In this document: in pieces, positions 26,498 through 34,635 of the stretch | Layout of the letters: every line of letters begins with the position of its first letter | Position numbering within the stretch: position 1 is the first letter of the stretch | Source of the DNA: Terriglobales bacterium | GTDB taxonomy: Bacteria; Acidobacteriota; Terriglobia; Bryobacterales; Bryobacteraceae | Direction: 5' to 3' | Length of the DNA stretch: 64,000 bases | Assembly: GCA_021372245.1 (NCBI GenBank) | Contig: JAJFUV010000279.1 | Location: 1 to 64,000 of the forward strand | Made by a program: the position numbers and the translations under genes | Notes under the pieces: model-generated | What the model was told of the DNA's origin: nothing | What the model saw: only the letters and a program-made list of their open reading frames with translations | The model's database searches: none

Positions 26498-27616
26498 TCA
26501 CCGGAACAGCTTCACTTTGTACAAGTCGCCTGGGGCCCCTGCCCCCGGTTTTGCGGCACCTTCGAGGGCGGGACCGATGTACTCGCCGCACACGGGATCA
26601 TTGTTGTTATTCCAGGAACCTGGGCGGAGGAAGAACTGGGCGAAGCCGACCACCAGGGCTGGAGAACCCGCGTTGTTCACCGGCACCACCAGCACGCGCC
26701 GTCCGTTGCCGCTGTAATGTGCGTAGTCGGCCGCGGTAGTGTCCGTATCCTGGTAGAAACGCTCTTCCAGGGCCGGACCCACGTGCTTGTTGCCTTGCAC
26801 ATGGTCGATTGCGGTTCCCTCGGACAACGGCTCAGCCAAGTGGTAGTCCATATTCACGATGGCGTCGCGGAGGGCGGAGTTCCCATTTCCCTGACCGATG
26901 TCAATGTACCCGCGGTTGCTCGATCCGCCTCCGGGTGTGAAGCCCACATCGCCCGTGCACACGCCGCCTGCCTTCTTGCGCTGCCCGGGTGGGGCCCACT
27001 TGAGATCGTACATTTGGCCGCGCGTAAAACCGAACTCCTGGGCTTTGTCGGCAATATGCGCGTCGGGTGAGAACGGCGCAACACCTTCCCCAATGCTCGT
27101 TTCCTTGCCCTGGCCCGCCGTGGCGCTCGACGAGATGCTCTTGGAGTTCGGTACGCCTGGAAATACACGCAGGAAATAGAGCGGAAGGTTCGCCGTCGTC
27201 GTCACACGAACGAATCGGTAGCCAGAGCCGGTTGCCGGGTTTGCCTGATAAGTTCCAGCCAGGGTCTGCGCGAAGCTAACCTCGGGAGCGGACACTAGCT
27301 GTGTTGAAAAATGCCAGCGGTTAGGCGAACTGGCTCCGTTTGGGCCAGATGTGGCTATCGAGCGGGCGGTGCTGATTCCTTGCGTGGTTCCATCCAGTTC
27401 GTAGGCTGCCACCAAGGCAGCGGCATCCACGAAGGTCTGTAACTCGTTCTTAACAATGTACATGCGGCTGAGGTCGGCCGTCAGGCCCAACATGCCGATG
27501 AAAACGGTCATTCCCGCGGCCGTGGCAAATAGAGTCACGCCGCGACGCGACGATGCGCGTACGTTGGACGCGGTGGCACCACACCCCAGGTTTGCGGAAT
27601 CTGTCTCTCGCCTCAT
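26498..27616 (-). CDS. TadG-like pilus assembly protein
   Basis: A 372-residue protein. The N-terminal RRG-VTLFATAAGMTVFIGMLGLTADLSRMYIVKNELQ followed by TFVDAAALVAAYELDG is the Tad-domain signature of TadG-like proteins, though the Glu at +5 is missing (here Ala). The rest is a large extracytoplasmic domain with Gly/Asn-rich loops, lacking an obvious complete vWA MIDAS motif. It is the first gene of a three-gene pseudopilin unit. The 154 bp upstream contain a possible TTCGGC-N16-CATAAT promoter; this is weak. Confidence 0.8.
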   Translation of the reverse strand: MRRETDSANLGCGATASNVRASSRRGVTLFATAAGMTVFIGMLGLTADLSRMYIVKNELQTFVDAAALVAAYELDGTTQGISTARSIATSGPNGASSPNRWHFSTQLVSAPEVSFAQTLAGTYQANPATGSGYRFVRVTTTANLPLYFLRVFPGVPNSKSISSSATAGQGKETSIGEGVAPFSPDAHIADKAQEFGFTRGQMYDLKWAPPGQRKKAGGVCTGDVGFTPGGGSSNRGYIDIGQGNGNSALRDAIVNMDYHLAEPLSEGTAIDHVQGNKHVGPALEERFYQDTDTTAADYAHYSGNGRRVLVVPVNNAGSPALVVGFAQFFLRPGSWNNNNDPVCGEYIGPALEGAAKPGAGAPGDLYKVKLFR

Positions 27617-27770
27617 GATGGAAAAAGAATCCTAACAGAACAGAACAAGATCCTTTTAGTATTATGCCCGCTTTGTGGGATCGCCGAACTGGGCCAGACA
27701 CCCTAGCCCCGTGCGCAAATTACCTTAACGTACTAAGGCAGAAGCCTACGCACAACGCCGCTCGTGGCGT

Positions 27771-29312
27771 CTATTCGCCCGTGCTGCGGTGCGCCACTTG
27801 AAAGTGGCTCAGCGTGGAGGCATAGGAAGAGAGTCCCTGGTAGAGCGCCTCGGCGATCTTCTGCCGCTGGTCGGCGCGCTTCAGCAGGGTCCCTTCACGC
27901 GGATTGGTGACGAAACCCACTTCTGTGAGGACCGAGGGCATCGCGGCCCCGATCAGCACCACGAACGGCGCTTTCTTCACCCCGCGGTTCTTCGTGGTGC
28001 CATTCTTCGAAGACAGCACGTAGAGGGAAGACTGCAACCGGGAAGCAAACTCCTTCGATTCCTCAACCTTGTCGAGTAGCGCAATCTTTTTGATAAGGTC
28101 CTGCAGCTCATGGATAGTCTTGCTCGACGTCGCATTCTCGCGGGCCGCCACGTCCAGCGCATCGCCCGAAGTAGTGAAGTTCAGGTAATAAGTTTCGGAT
28201 CCTGACGCCGCCCGATAGCGCGAGGAATTGACGTGGATGGAGAGGAACAGGTCGGCCTTCGCCTCATTAGCGATTAGGGTGCGGTCTTCCAGTGAGACGA
28301 AAGTGTCGTCCTTGCGCGTATAGACTACCGCGCTGCCCAATCCTTGTTCGATGAGCGGGCCCAGGCGCAGGGCTATGTCCAAAACCAGGTCCTTTTCCAG
28401 AACGCCGCCCGGACCGATAGTTCCTGTGTCGTGTCCGCCGTGGCCAGGGTCAAGCACCACCCGCCCGACCTTCAAGCCCAGTGCACGCGTGAGCGAGCGT
28501 CCACCGTCAAGATTCTGCTTGGCGGGGCTGGCTGGCGAAACGGCAGCCGGCGGAGGAAGAGGCTTCGGCTTGGCAGACGCCACCACCGGCTTAGGCGCTG
28601 CGTGAACTGGCGGCGCCGGGCGCGTGGAAAGCGCCTGAAAACCGGGATATGGCGCCGATTCGATGTTGTAAGCAATCGTCGGCGGGGGAGGCAGTGCAGT
28701 GTGCCGCTGAGTCGCCTTGCGCGGCGCCTCGGTCAACGTAAACGGCCTTGGCGTCAGCTTGGGCTTCAACTTGGGCGCCGGAATGAAGGCGGCAGGCGGC
28801 GGTGCTGGCGTTTCCGTCAAATGCTGGACGCCGGTCCTGCTTTGAGAAATGACAGGCACCGGCCCTGCGCCCCGGCGGCGCACCTCCACCACGAGGCGCT
28901 CCGGAGTGGTGAGATGGGAAGCCTTGTACTCGGCCGCCGCATCCAAATCCAGCACCACGCGCGTCTTGCCGGGTTCCGTCTCAGCGACGCGGATCTGCTT
29001 CAGAATACCGTCGCCAACCGGAATGATGTGTATCCTGTCGGTCCCCTGCGCCGGCTTCACCCCAATCAGGTCGAAGAAGAGGCGATCCGGATCCCGCAGC
29101 CTGTCATGCTTGTAACTGAATTCGCCATTGGTTTCTATGGCGACCCGCGTCGTATCGCCCAGCGACCAGAAACGCACGCTGGTGACCCTGAGCGGAGCCG
29201 TCCGTGCCTCCGCGGAAGACAGGACGCCCGCGGAGGCAACGAGAGACACCACCACCCAAACCCACATGGGCCTGGTTGATCGCGACACAGTTGGCGGTAT
29301 CAGAGAAAACAT
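27771..29312 (-). CDS. N-acetylmuramoyl-L-alanine amidase with AMIN domain
   Basis: A 513-residue secreted cell-wall hydrolase. A signal anchor (about 16-36) leads into an AMIN domain (about 38-147; VTSVRFWSLGDTTRVAIET, DPDRLFFDLIG), which binds peptidoglycan. A proline/alanine-rich linker covers about 150-285. The Amidase_3 catalytic domain (about 287-498) has zinc ligands in LDPGHGGHD, EKDLVLDIA and LSIHVNSS, and the catalytic Glu in LTEVGFVTNP. It cleaves the bond between MurNAc and L-Ala during cell separation or remodelling. It starts 6 bp after the lytic transglycosylase gene, so the two wall hydrolases form an operon. Confidence 0.92.
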   Translation of the reverse strand: MFSLIPPTVSRSTRPMWVWVVVSLVASAGVLSSAEARTAPLRVTSVRFWSLGDTTRVAIETNGEFSYKHDRLRDPDRLFFDLIGVKPAQGTDRIHIIPVGDGILKQIRVAETEPGKTRVVLDLDAAAEYKASHLTTPERLVVEVRRRGAGPVPVISQSRTGVQHLTETPAPPPAAFIPAPKLKPKLTPRPFTLTEAPRKATQRHTALPPPPTIAYNIESAPYPGFQALSTRPAPPVHAAPKPVVASAKPKPLPPPAAVSPASPAKQNLDGGRSLTRALGLKVGRVVLDPGHGGHDTGTIGPGGVLEKDLVLDIALRLGPLIEQGLGSAVVYTRKDDTFVSLEDRTLIANEAKADLFLSIHVNSSRYRAASGSETYYLNFTTSGDALDVAARENATSSKTIHELQDLIKKIALLDKVEESKEFASRLQSSLYVLSSKNGTTKNRGVKKAPFVVLIGAAMPSVLTEVGFVTNPREGTLLKRADQRQKIAEALYQGLSSYASTLSHFQVAHRSTGE

Positions 29313-29318
29313 CTGACC

Positions 29319-30008
29319 CTACCGTGTTCGAATATGCAGCCTTCCCTCCGCGTCGACGAATTGCTCGATCGAACGATATTGCGGTTGCTCCGGCGCGGCA
29401 GACGGCGGTTTGGATGCAGGCGGCGCCGCGGCCGAAACTTTTCTGGCTTCGCTGTATCGCTTACCCACCTTCTGGACGTAATCCCTGGTCTCCCGGTACG
29501 GGGGAATCCAACCGTACTTCACCACCGCGCCTTCGCCGGCATTGTAAGCAGCCAGCGCTAACCGTTCGTCTTTGAAAGCCTCTTTGAGGTACTTGAGATA
29601 TCGGACGCCGCCCTCGATGTTCTCGCGCGGGTCGAAGGTGTTCTTGACACCGAAGCGCCGCGCGGTGGCCGGAATCAACTGCATGAGACCTTCCGCGCCT
29701 TTGTTGGAAACGGCGAGTGCGTTGTAGCCGCTCTCTGCCTGGATGACGGAATCGACCAGCAGGGGATCCACGTCGTGGCGGCTGGCAGCGTCCTGAACGA
29801 TACTCCGGAGATCGTGGCGCGCGGAGTCGGCCTCGGTTGTATTGCCCGCATCCGCCGGGGGCGTCACCACCACGGTACGCACCAGCTTGCCAGTACGTTT
29901 ATTCGTGCGCACCACACTGGTGACCCTGCCGGTGGGCGAACCGGCTGTCGCCACCGCCACCCCGATCAGTGCCATCATCGGCACCAAAATCTTAGAACAA
30001 AACGACAT
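29319..30008 (-). CDS. lytic transglycosylase (SLT domain)
   Basis: A 229-residue protein with a signal peptide (LVPMMALIGVAVATAGS). The SLT domain (about 65-185) has the catalytic Glu in VIQAESGYN (Glu92-Ser93), GLMQLIPATARRFGV, NIEGGVRYLKYL and LALAAYNAGEGAV. It cleaves glycan strands to 1,6-anhydroMurNAc ends. The C-terminal tail after a Pro/Ala linker repeats a motif (RSIEQFVDAEGRLHIR) that looks like a short DUF4124-like or wall-anchoring tag. It is the promoter-proximal gene, followed after 6 bp by the amidase. Confidence 0.92.
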   Translation of the reverse strand: MSFCSKILVPMMALIGVAVATAGSPTGRVTSVVRTNKRTGKLVRTVVVTPPADAGNTTEADSARHDLRSIVQDAASRHDVDPLLVDSVIQAESGYNALAVSNKGAEGLMQLIPATARRFGVKNTFDPRENIEGGVRYLKYLKEAFKDERLALAAYNAGEGAVVKYGWIPPYRETRDYVQKVGKRYSEARKVSAAAPPASKPPSAAPEQPQYRSIEQFVDAEGRLHIRTR

Positions 30009-30024
30009 TGTCCTGTTTTATCCG

Positions 30025-30053
30025 ATTATACAGTCAATTCATTCTCGCGCCAA
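30025..30053 (-). promoter_or_regulatory. sigma-70-type promoter of the lytic transglycosylase-amidase operon
   Basis: On the minus strand -35 TTGGCG (30053-30048) and -10 TATAAT (30030-30025) are spaced by exactly 17 bp. Transcription would begin about 10 nt before the ATG at 30008, with AGGA as a short ribosome site. It is the clearest promoter in the window. Confidence 0.7.
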
Positions 30054-30079
30054 GCGCCAATCTGGAACCCCGCCGATGC

Positions 30080-30085
30080 TATCAT
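30080..30085 (+). promoter_or_regulatory. -10 element (TATCAT) of mobA
   Basis: TATCAT preceded by TGC ends 6 nt before the ATG at 30092; no Shine-Dalgarno sequence lies between, so a leaderless mRNA is predicted. Confidence 0.45.
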
Positions 30086-30091
30086 TTTCTC

Positions 30092-30646
30092 ATGCGGCGG
30101 TCGGGTTTTGTGCTGGTAGGCGGCTCCAGTTCCCGAATGGGACAAGACAAGAGCCTGTTGCCATTCCGCGGCGAAACGCTCTTGGACCACATTGCCCGCC
30201 AAGTACTTACGGCTACTGGCTCGGTCACCCTGGTAGGGGCGCCCGAGAGGTATACGGGACTCGGCTACAGGGCGATCCCCGACCACATTCCCGGCTGCGG
30301 CCCCTTGGGAGGCGTACACGCCGCCCTGTCGGAAACGCGCGCCGAGTGGAACCTCATCGTGGCTTGCGACATGCCGCAATTGGACGGCGCATTCCTGAAC
30401 ACCCTCCTCAGCCAGGCCGAACAGGAAAACTGCGAGTGCCTGGTCCCCGTTTCGGCCCCCGGCAAAACCGAGCCACTGTGCGCCGCCTGGCACCGTACGG
30501 CCCTGGCGGAGGTGGAGACGGCTCTCCGGAACGGCGTGCGCTGCATGAGAGACGCCTTGAAGCTCTTGAAAACAAAGCACTGGCCGGCCGATCCAGCCTG
30601 GTTTGCCAACGCGAATACTCCGCAGGAATGGGCTACGCATGCTTGA
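30092..30646 (+). CDS. mobA: molybdenum cofactor guanylyltransferase MobA
   Basis: From the ATG at 30092 the protein has 184 residues. The family signature FVLVGGSSSRMGQDKSLLPF binds the nucleotide, IPGCGPLGGVHAAL follows, and IVACDMPQLDGAFL holds the metal-binding Asp. MobA links GMP to molybdopterin to give the bis-MGD cofactor. A longer frame begins at 30008 but starts with non-family residues and overlaps the divergent gene. The stop lies 8 bp inside the following ABC ATPase gene. It is distinct from the MocA-like gene at 9483-10082. Confidence 0.9.
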   Translation: MRRSGFVLVGGSSSRMGQDKSLLPFRGETLLDHIARQVLTATGSVTLVGAPERYTGLGYRAIPDHIPGCGPLGGVHAALSETRAEWNLIVACDMPQLDGAFLNTLLSQAEQENCECLVPVSAPGKTEPLCAAWHRTALAEVETALRNGVRCMRDALKLLKTKHWPADPAWFANANTPQEWATHA

Positions 30647-31385
30647 GCAGTTCCCGCACTACATTGAATTCCGCCACGTTAATAAGACGTTCGACGAGCC
30701 CGTTTTGGACGACGTAAGTTTTCACGTCGATGCGGGCGAGACCGTAGCGATCATCGGCCGCAGTGGCGTGGGCAAGTCGGTAACGCTGGCCCACATCATG
30801 GGTTTTCTCAAGCCGGACTCCGGCCGCGTCATCGTCGCGTACGAGGACATAACGGACTTTTCCGAGTCCGCCTTGCGCCGCATCCGTAAGAAAGTGACCA
30901 TGGTCTTCCAATCCGGAGCCTTGTTCGATTCGCTGACCGTGGCCGAAAACATTCTGTTTTCACTAGAGTTGCGCGATGACTACGACGCTGCCAACAAGGA
31001 GGACGTGGTCCGCGGCTTGCTAGGCCTGGTGGATCTGGCCGACTACGCCGACGCGTACCCCACGGATCTCTCCACCGGCTACAAGCGCGCCGTGGCGATC
31101 GCGCGGGCCCTGGCGGCGCAACCTGAATGCATACTCTACGACGAGCCAACCACGATGGTCGACCCGATCATGTCCGACCACCTGGCGGACCTCATGCTGC
31201 GTCTCAAGGAGCATCTGCAGCTGACCTCCGTGGTGGTGACACACGATCTCGATCTGATGCGCCGCGTCGCCGACCGTGTGGTCGTTCTGCACGACGGGCG
31301 CGTCATTTACTTCGGGCCGGTATCGGAATTGGAGACGTGTAAACACCCGCACATTCGCGAGTTTCTCGAAATGGACCGCGTGTAA
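30639..31385 (+). CDS. ABC transporter ATPase, MlaF/Ttg2A-like
   Basis: A 248-residue ATPase starting at the ATG at 30639. Walker A is GRSGVGKS, the Q-loop MVFQSGALFDSLTV is typical of MlaF-like proteins, Walker B is CILYDEPTTMVDP, and the switch His is in VVTHDLD. The ABC signature is off consensus (LSTGYKRAVAIARA instead of LSGGQ-type). MlaF-type ATPases power phospholipid traffic with MlaE permease and MlaD. No such partners are adjacent here, so it is an orphan or pairs with distant genes. It overlaps mobA by 8 bp. Confidence 0.85.
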   Translation: MLEQFPHYIEFRHVNKTFDEPVLDDVSFHVDAGETVAIIGRSGVGKSVTLAHIMGFLKPDSGRVIVAYEDITDFSESALRRIRKKVTMVFQSGALFDSLTVAENILFSLELRDDYDAANKEDVVRGLLGLVDLADYADAYPTDLSTGYKRAVAIARALAAQPECILYDEPTTMVDPIMSDHLADLMLRLKEHLQLTSVVVTHDLDLMRRVADRVVVLHDGRVIYFGPVSELETCKHPHIREFLEMDRV

Positions 31386-31434
31386 CCGGACCCTGCTCTC
31401 GCGCGCAAGGCCATTATCATCAAGCATCTACGAT

Positions 31435-31463
31435 TCGACATTCTCACCCAGATTTGTTATTTT
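31435..31463 (+). promoter_or_regulatory. promoter upstream of the Tudor-like gene and purQLF
   Basis: -35 TCGACA (31435-31440), 17-bp spacer, -10 TATTTT (31458-31463) preceded by TGT, an extended -10. It would give a 5' leader of about 17 nt containing GAGG before the ATG at 31487. Confidence 0.5.
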
Positions 31464-31486
31464 AGATGTAGAGGCATATCAATCAC

Positions 31487-31720
31487 ATGGCAGGGAAACT
31501 AGCCTTTGCCAAAGGCGCGCAAATAGAACATAACAAGTTTGGACTTGGCAGCGTGCTCTCGTGCACCGAGGAGCACATCGTCATCAAGTTCGACGATTGC
31601 GGCGAGAAGAAATTCATTGCCTCCATCGTTTTGCCGAACTTGAAGAAGAGCGATCGCCAGCCACCAGCCGAGAAACGTGGTTCGCGCCGAAAGCCCAAGG
31701 TTGCGCCCGCGGTAGCCTAA
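31487..31720 (+). CDS. small stand-alone Tudor-like (PcrA/UvrD C-terminal-type) protein
   Basis: A 77-residue basic protein. The core [31 protein letters not shown] follows the pattern VxHxxFGxGxVxxxxxxxxxVxFxxxGxKxL seen in the C-terminal Tudor-like domain of UvrD/PcrA helicases. A Lys/Arg/Pro-rich tail ([17 protein letters not shown]) follows. In PcrA this domain contacts RNA polymerase and DNA; that activity in the stand-alone form is inference. It is separated from purQ by 4 bp and so is probably co-transcribed with the purine genes. Confidence 0.75.
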   Translation: MAGKLAFAKGAQIEHNKFGLGSVLSCTEEHIVIKFDDCGEKKFIASIVLPNLKKSDRQPPAEKRGSRRKPKVAPAVA

Positions 31721-31724
31721 GGCG

Positions 31725-32399
31725 ATGCGTTTCGGAGTCGTAGTCTTCCCCGGAAGTAATTGCGACCACGATGCGTGGTACGCGACGTCGCGCAACCTGG
31801 GCCAGGAAGCCGAGTACATTTGGCACGATTCGAAGAACCTGGGCAGCTTCGACGCTGTAATCCTCCCCGGCGGCTTCTCTTACGGCGACTATCTGCGCTG
31901 CGGTGCCATTGCCAAGTTCAGTCCGGTAATGGCGGCGGTGCGCAAATTTGCGCAGGACGGTGGCTTGGTAATCGGGATCTGCAATGGCTTCCAGATCCTG
32001 GTGGAAACCGGACTGCTTCCCGGTGCGTTGATTCGCAATCGCGGCTTGAAGTTCATTTGCCGCGAGGAACCCCTGTCGGTCGAGACCGTGAATTCCCCCT
32101 TCACGTGCCGGCTCGCCAAAGGAGCGCACCTGCGCGTCCCGATCGCGCACGGCGAAGGCTGTTACGTCGCCGACGAGCGCACGTTGGACGAGCTGGAGGC
32201 GGAAGATCGAGTTGCCTTCCGCTACCTGGACAACCCCAACGGCTCGCTGCGCGACATTGCCGGCGTTTTGAGCGCCGGACGTAACGTCTTAGGCATGATG
32301 CCGCATCCGGAACGCGCCAGCGATCCGTTGATGGGCTCCACCGACGGGCTGGGTGTGTTTCAGTCCATGGCCGCTTCCTTCGCGGCCCAATCCAGATGA
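31725..32399 (+). CDS. purQ: phosphoribosylformylglycinamidine synthase subunit PurQ
   Basis: A 224-residue class I glutamine amidotransferase. The nucleophile Cys is in [13 protein letters not shown], with [14 protein letters not shown] and [18 protein letters not shown] earlier and the catalytic His-Glu in [11 protein letters not shown]. It supplies ammonia to PurL for FGAM synthesis in de novo purine synthesis. AAGGCG lies just before the ATG. The gene overlaps purL by 4 bp (ATGA). The third subunit gene, purS, which normally accompanies the small PurL, is not next to it. Confidence 0.96.
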   Translation: MRFGVVVFPGSNCDHDAWYATSRNLGQEAEYIWHDSKNLGSFDAVILPGGFSYGDYLRCGAIAKFSPVMAAVRKFAQDGGLVIGICNGFQILVETGLLPGALIRNRGLKFICREEPLSVETVNSPFTCRLAKGAHLRVPIAHGEGCYVADERTLDELEAEDRVAFRYLDNPNGSLRDIAGVLSAGRNVLGMMPHPERASDPLMGSTDGLGVFQSMAASFAAQSR

Positions 32400-34624
32400 G
32401 CGTCATCACTCCCGAAATGGTCGCCGCCCACCAGTTGTCGGCGGCGGAATACGACAAGATCGTCTCGCTGCTTGGCCGCGAGCCAACCTACACCGAGCTG
32501 GGCATTTTCAGCGTGATGTGGAGCGAGCACTGCTCCTATAAGAGCTCGCGCCTGCACCTGAAGAAGCTGCCCACGCGCAGCAAGCTGGTACTCTGCGGTC
32601 CCGGCGAGAACGCCGGGATTATCGATATCGGCGACGGTTACGCCATCGCCTTCAAGATCGAGTCCCACAACCACCCTAGCTTCATCGAGCCATTCCAGGG
32701 CGCCGCAACCGGTGTCGGCGGCATCCTGCGAGACATCTTCACCATGGGCGCGCGCCCCATCGCCGTCATGGATTCGCTGCGCTTCGGCCCCCCGGCAGAT
32801 CCATCGTGCGGCCCCCGTAACGCGCGCATCGTAGACGGCGTGGTGGCGGGCATCGCGCACTACGGCAACTGTTTCGGCGTGCCTACCGTCGGCGGCGAGT
32901 GCCTTTTTGAGCCCTCCTACAACGGCAATCCGCTTGTGAACGTTTTCGCGCTAGGCGTTTTCAAGACCGACGAAATCTTCTACGCCCGTGCTTCCGGCAT
33001 CGGCAACCCGGTGATTTACGTGGGCGCCAAGACGGGCCGCGACGGCATACACGGCGCTTCGATGGCGTCGGCCGAGTTCACCGAAGAGTCCAAGCAGAAG
33101 CGACCCAACGTGCAGGTGGGCGATCCGTTCATGGAAAAGCTCCTGCTCGAAGCCTGCCTGGAAGCCATGAAAACCGGCGCTATCGTCGGCATACAGGACA
33201 TGGGCGCGGCGGGGCTGACCTGCTCAACCTGCGAGATGGGCAGCCGCGGCGGCACGGGCATCGAAATCGAACTGGACCTGGTTCCGCAGCGCGCCACTGG
33301 CATGACGCCTTACGAGATCATGCTCTCGGAGTCGCAGGAACGCATGCTCCTGGTGGCCGAAAAGGGGCGTGAGGAAGAAGTCTTCCGCGTTTTCCGGAAA
33401 TGGGGATTGGACGCGGTCACGATTGGCCAGGTCACCGACGACGGCATCCTGCGCGTACGCCATCACGGCGAAGTGGTGGCCGCGATTCCCAGCCGCGAGC
33501 TCGCCGACGAAGCGCCGCTCTATGATCGTCCGTACACCACGCCCCTGCGCGTGGCGCCAATGGAAGGACCCGAGTTCCGGAGCGCCGACCTGGGCGACGA
33601 TCTCCTCAAGCTGGTTGCGAGCGGCGACATTTGCTCCAAACGCTGGATTTACGAGCAGTACGACTACATGGTCCGCACCAACACGATGGCCGGCCCGGGC
33701 GCCGATGCCGCCGTGGTACGCATCAAGGAAACCGGGACGTCCATCGCCATGGCGCTGGACGGCAACGGCCGTTACACCAGCCTGTCGCCTCGCGAAGGAG
33801 CCAAGCTGGCCGTGGCCGAATGCTGCCGCAACCTCTCCGTGGCGGGAGCGCTGCCGGTGGCCGCCACCAACTGCCTGAACTTCGGCAACCCCGAACGACC
33901 CGAGATCATGGGCCAGTTGGTGGAAGCCATCGAGGGCATGGGCGAGGCGTGCAGCTTCTTCGAAACGCCCATCACCGGCGGCAATGTCAGCCTGTACAAC
34001 GAAACGTTGGGCGAGCCCATCTTCCCCACCCCGGTGCTCGGCATCGTGGGCGTGATGAAGACTACAGCGCCAGTGACAGCGGATTTCAAGGGCCCCGACC
34101 GCACCATTCTGATCGTGGGCGGTTTGGGCGATTGCGACCTCACGCGCTTCGGCGGTACCCAGTACGCCAAAGTGATTCTCGACCGGATGTGGGGACTGCC
34201 GCCCGCGCTCGACATGGGCTACGAGAAGTGCATGCAAGCCACGGTGCGCGAAATGGTGTGCGCGGGCTTGGCCGATTCGATCCACGACATCTCCGACGGC
34301 GGACTGGCCGTGGCTCTGGCCGAGTGTTCGTTCGGTCCCACGGCCACCGGCGCCGTGATCGACCTGGATTCCGACATGCGGCCCGAATTCCTCCTGTTCC
34401 ACGAAGGTCCCTCGCGCGCGATCATTTCCACCAGCAAGCCGGAAGCCGTAGCGGCCATCGCCGCGCGCCACGGTGTCGCCGTAGTTCGCGCCGGCGTTAG
34501 CATGAAAGAGCGGTTGGTCATTCGCAATCGGGGCAACGTTCTGGTGGATTTGGGAACTCGCGAGCTGCGCAAGAACTGGGGCGGAGCGCTCGCCAAGTTG
34601 TTGAGCGGAGCAGTCGCACACTAG
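32396..34624 (+). CDS. purL: phosphoribosylformylglycinamidine synthase subunit PurL (small type)
   Basis: A 742-residue AIR-synthase-fold protein, the short form that needs PurQ and PurS. Features include [14 protein letters not shown] near the N-terminus, [22 protein letters not shown] (ATP and metal region), [27 protein letters not shown] and [16 protein letters not shown]. It converts FGAR to FGAM using ATP and ammonia from PurQ. It overlaps purQ by 4 bp and is followed 11 bp later by purF. Confidence 0.97.
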   Translation: MSVITPEMVAAHQLSAAEYDKIVSLLGREPTYTELGIFSVMWSEHCSYKSSRLHLKKLPTRSKLVLCGPGENAGIIDIGDGYAIAFKIESHNHPSFIEPFQGAATGVGGILRDIFTMGARPIAVMDSLRFGPPADPSCGPRNARIVDGVVAGIAHYGNCFGVPTVGGECLFEPSYNGNPLVNVFALGVFKTDEIFYARASGIGNPVIYVGAKTGRDGIHGASMASAEFTEESKQKRPNVQVGDPFMEKLLLEACLEAMKTGAIVGIQDMGAAGLTCSTCEMGSRGGTGIEIELDLVPQRATGMTPYEIMLSESQERMLLVAEKGREEEVFRVFRKWGLDAVTIGQVTDDGILRVRHHGEVVAAIPSRELADEAPLYDRPYTTPLRVAPMEGPEFRSADLGDDLLKLVASGDICSKRWIYEQYDYMVRTNTMAGPGADAAVVRIKETGTSIAMALDGNGRYTSLSPREGAKLAVAECCRNLSVAGALPVAATNCLNFGNPERPEIMGQLVEAIEGMGEACSFFETPITGGNVSLYNETLGEPIFPTPVLGIVGVMKTTAPVTADFKGPDRTILIVGGLGDCDLTRFGGTQYAKVILDRMWGLPPALDMGYEKCMQATVREMVCAGLADSIHDISDGGLAVALAECSFGPTATGAVIDLDSDMRPEFLLFHEGPSRAIISTSKPEAVAAIAARHGVAVVRAGVSMKERLVIRNRGNVLVDLGTRELRKNWGGALAKLLSGAVAH

Positions 34625-34635
34625 GGTCGAAGACA

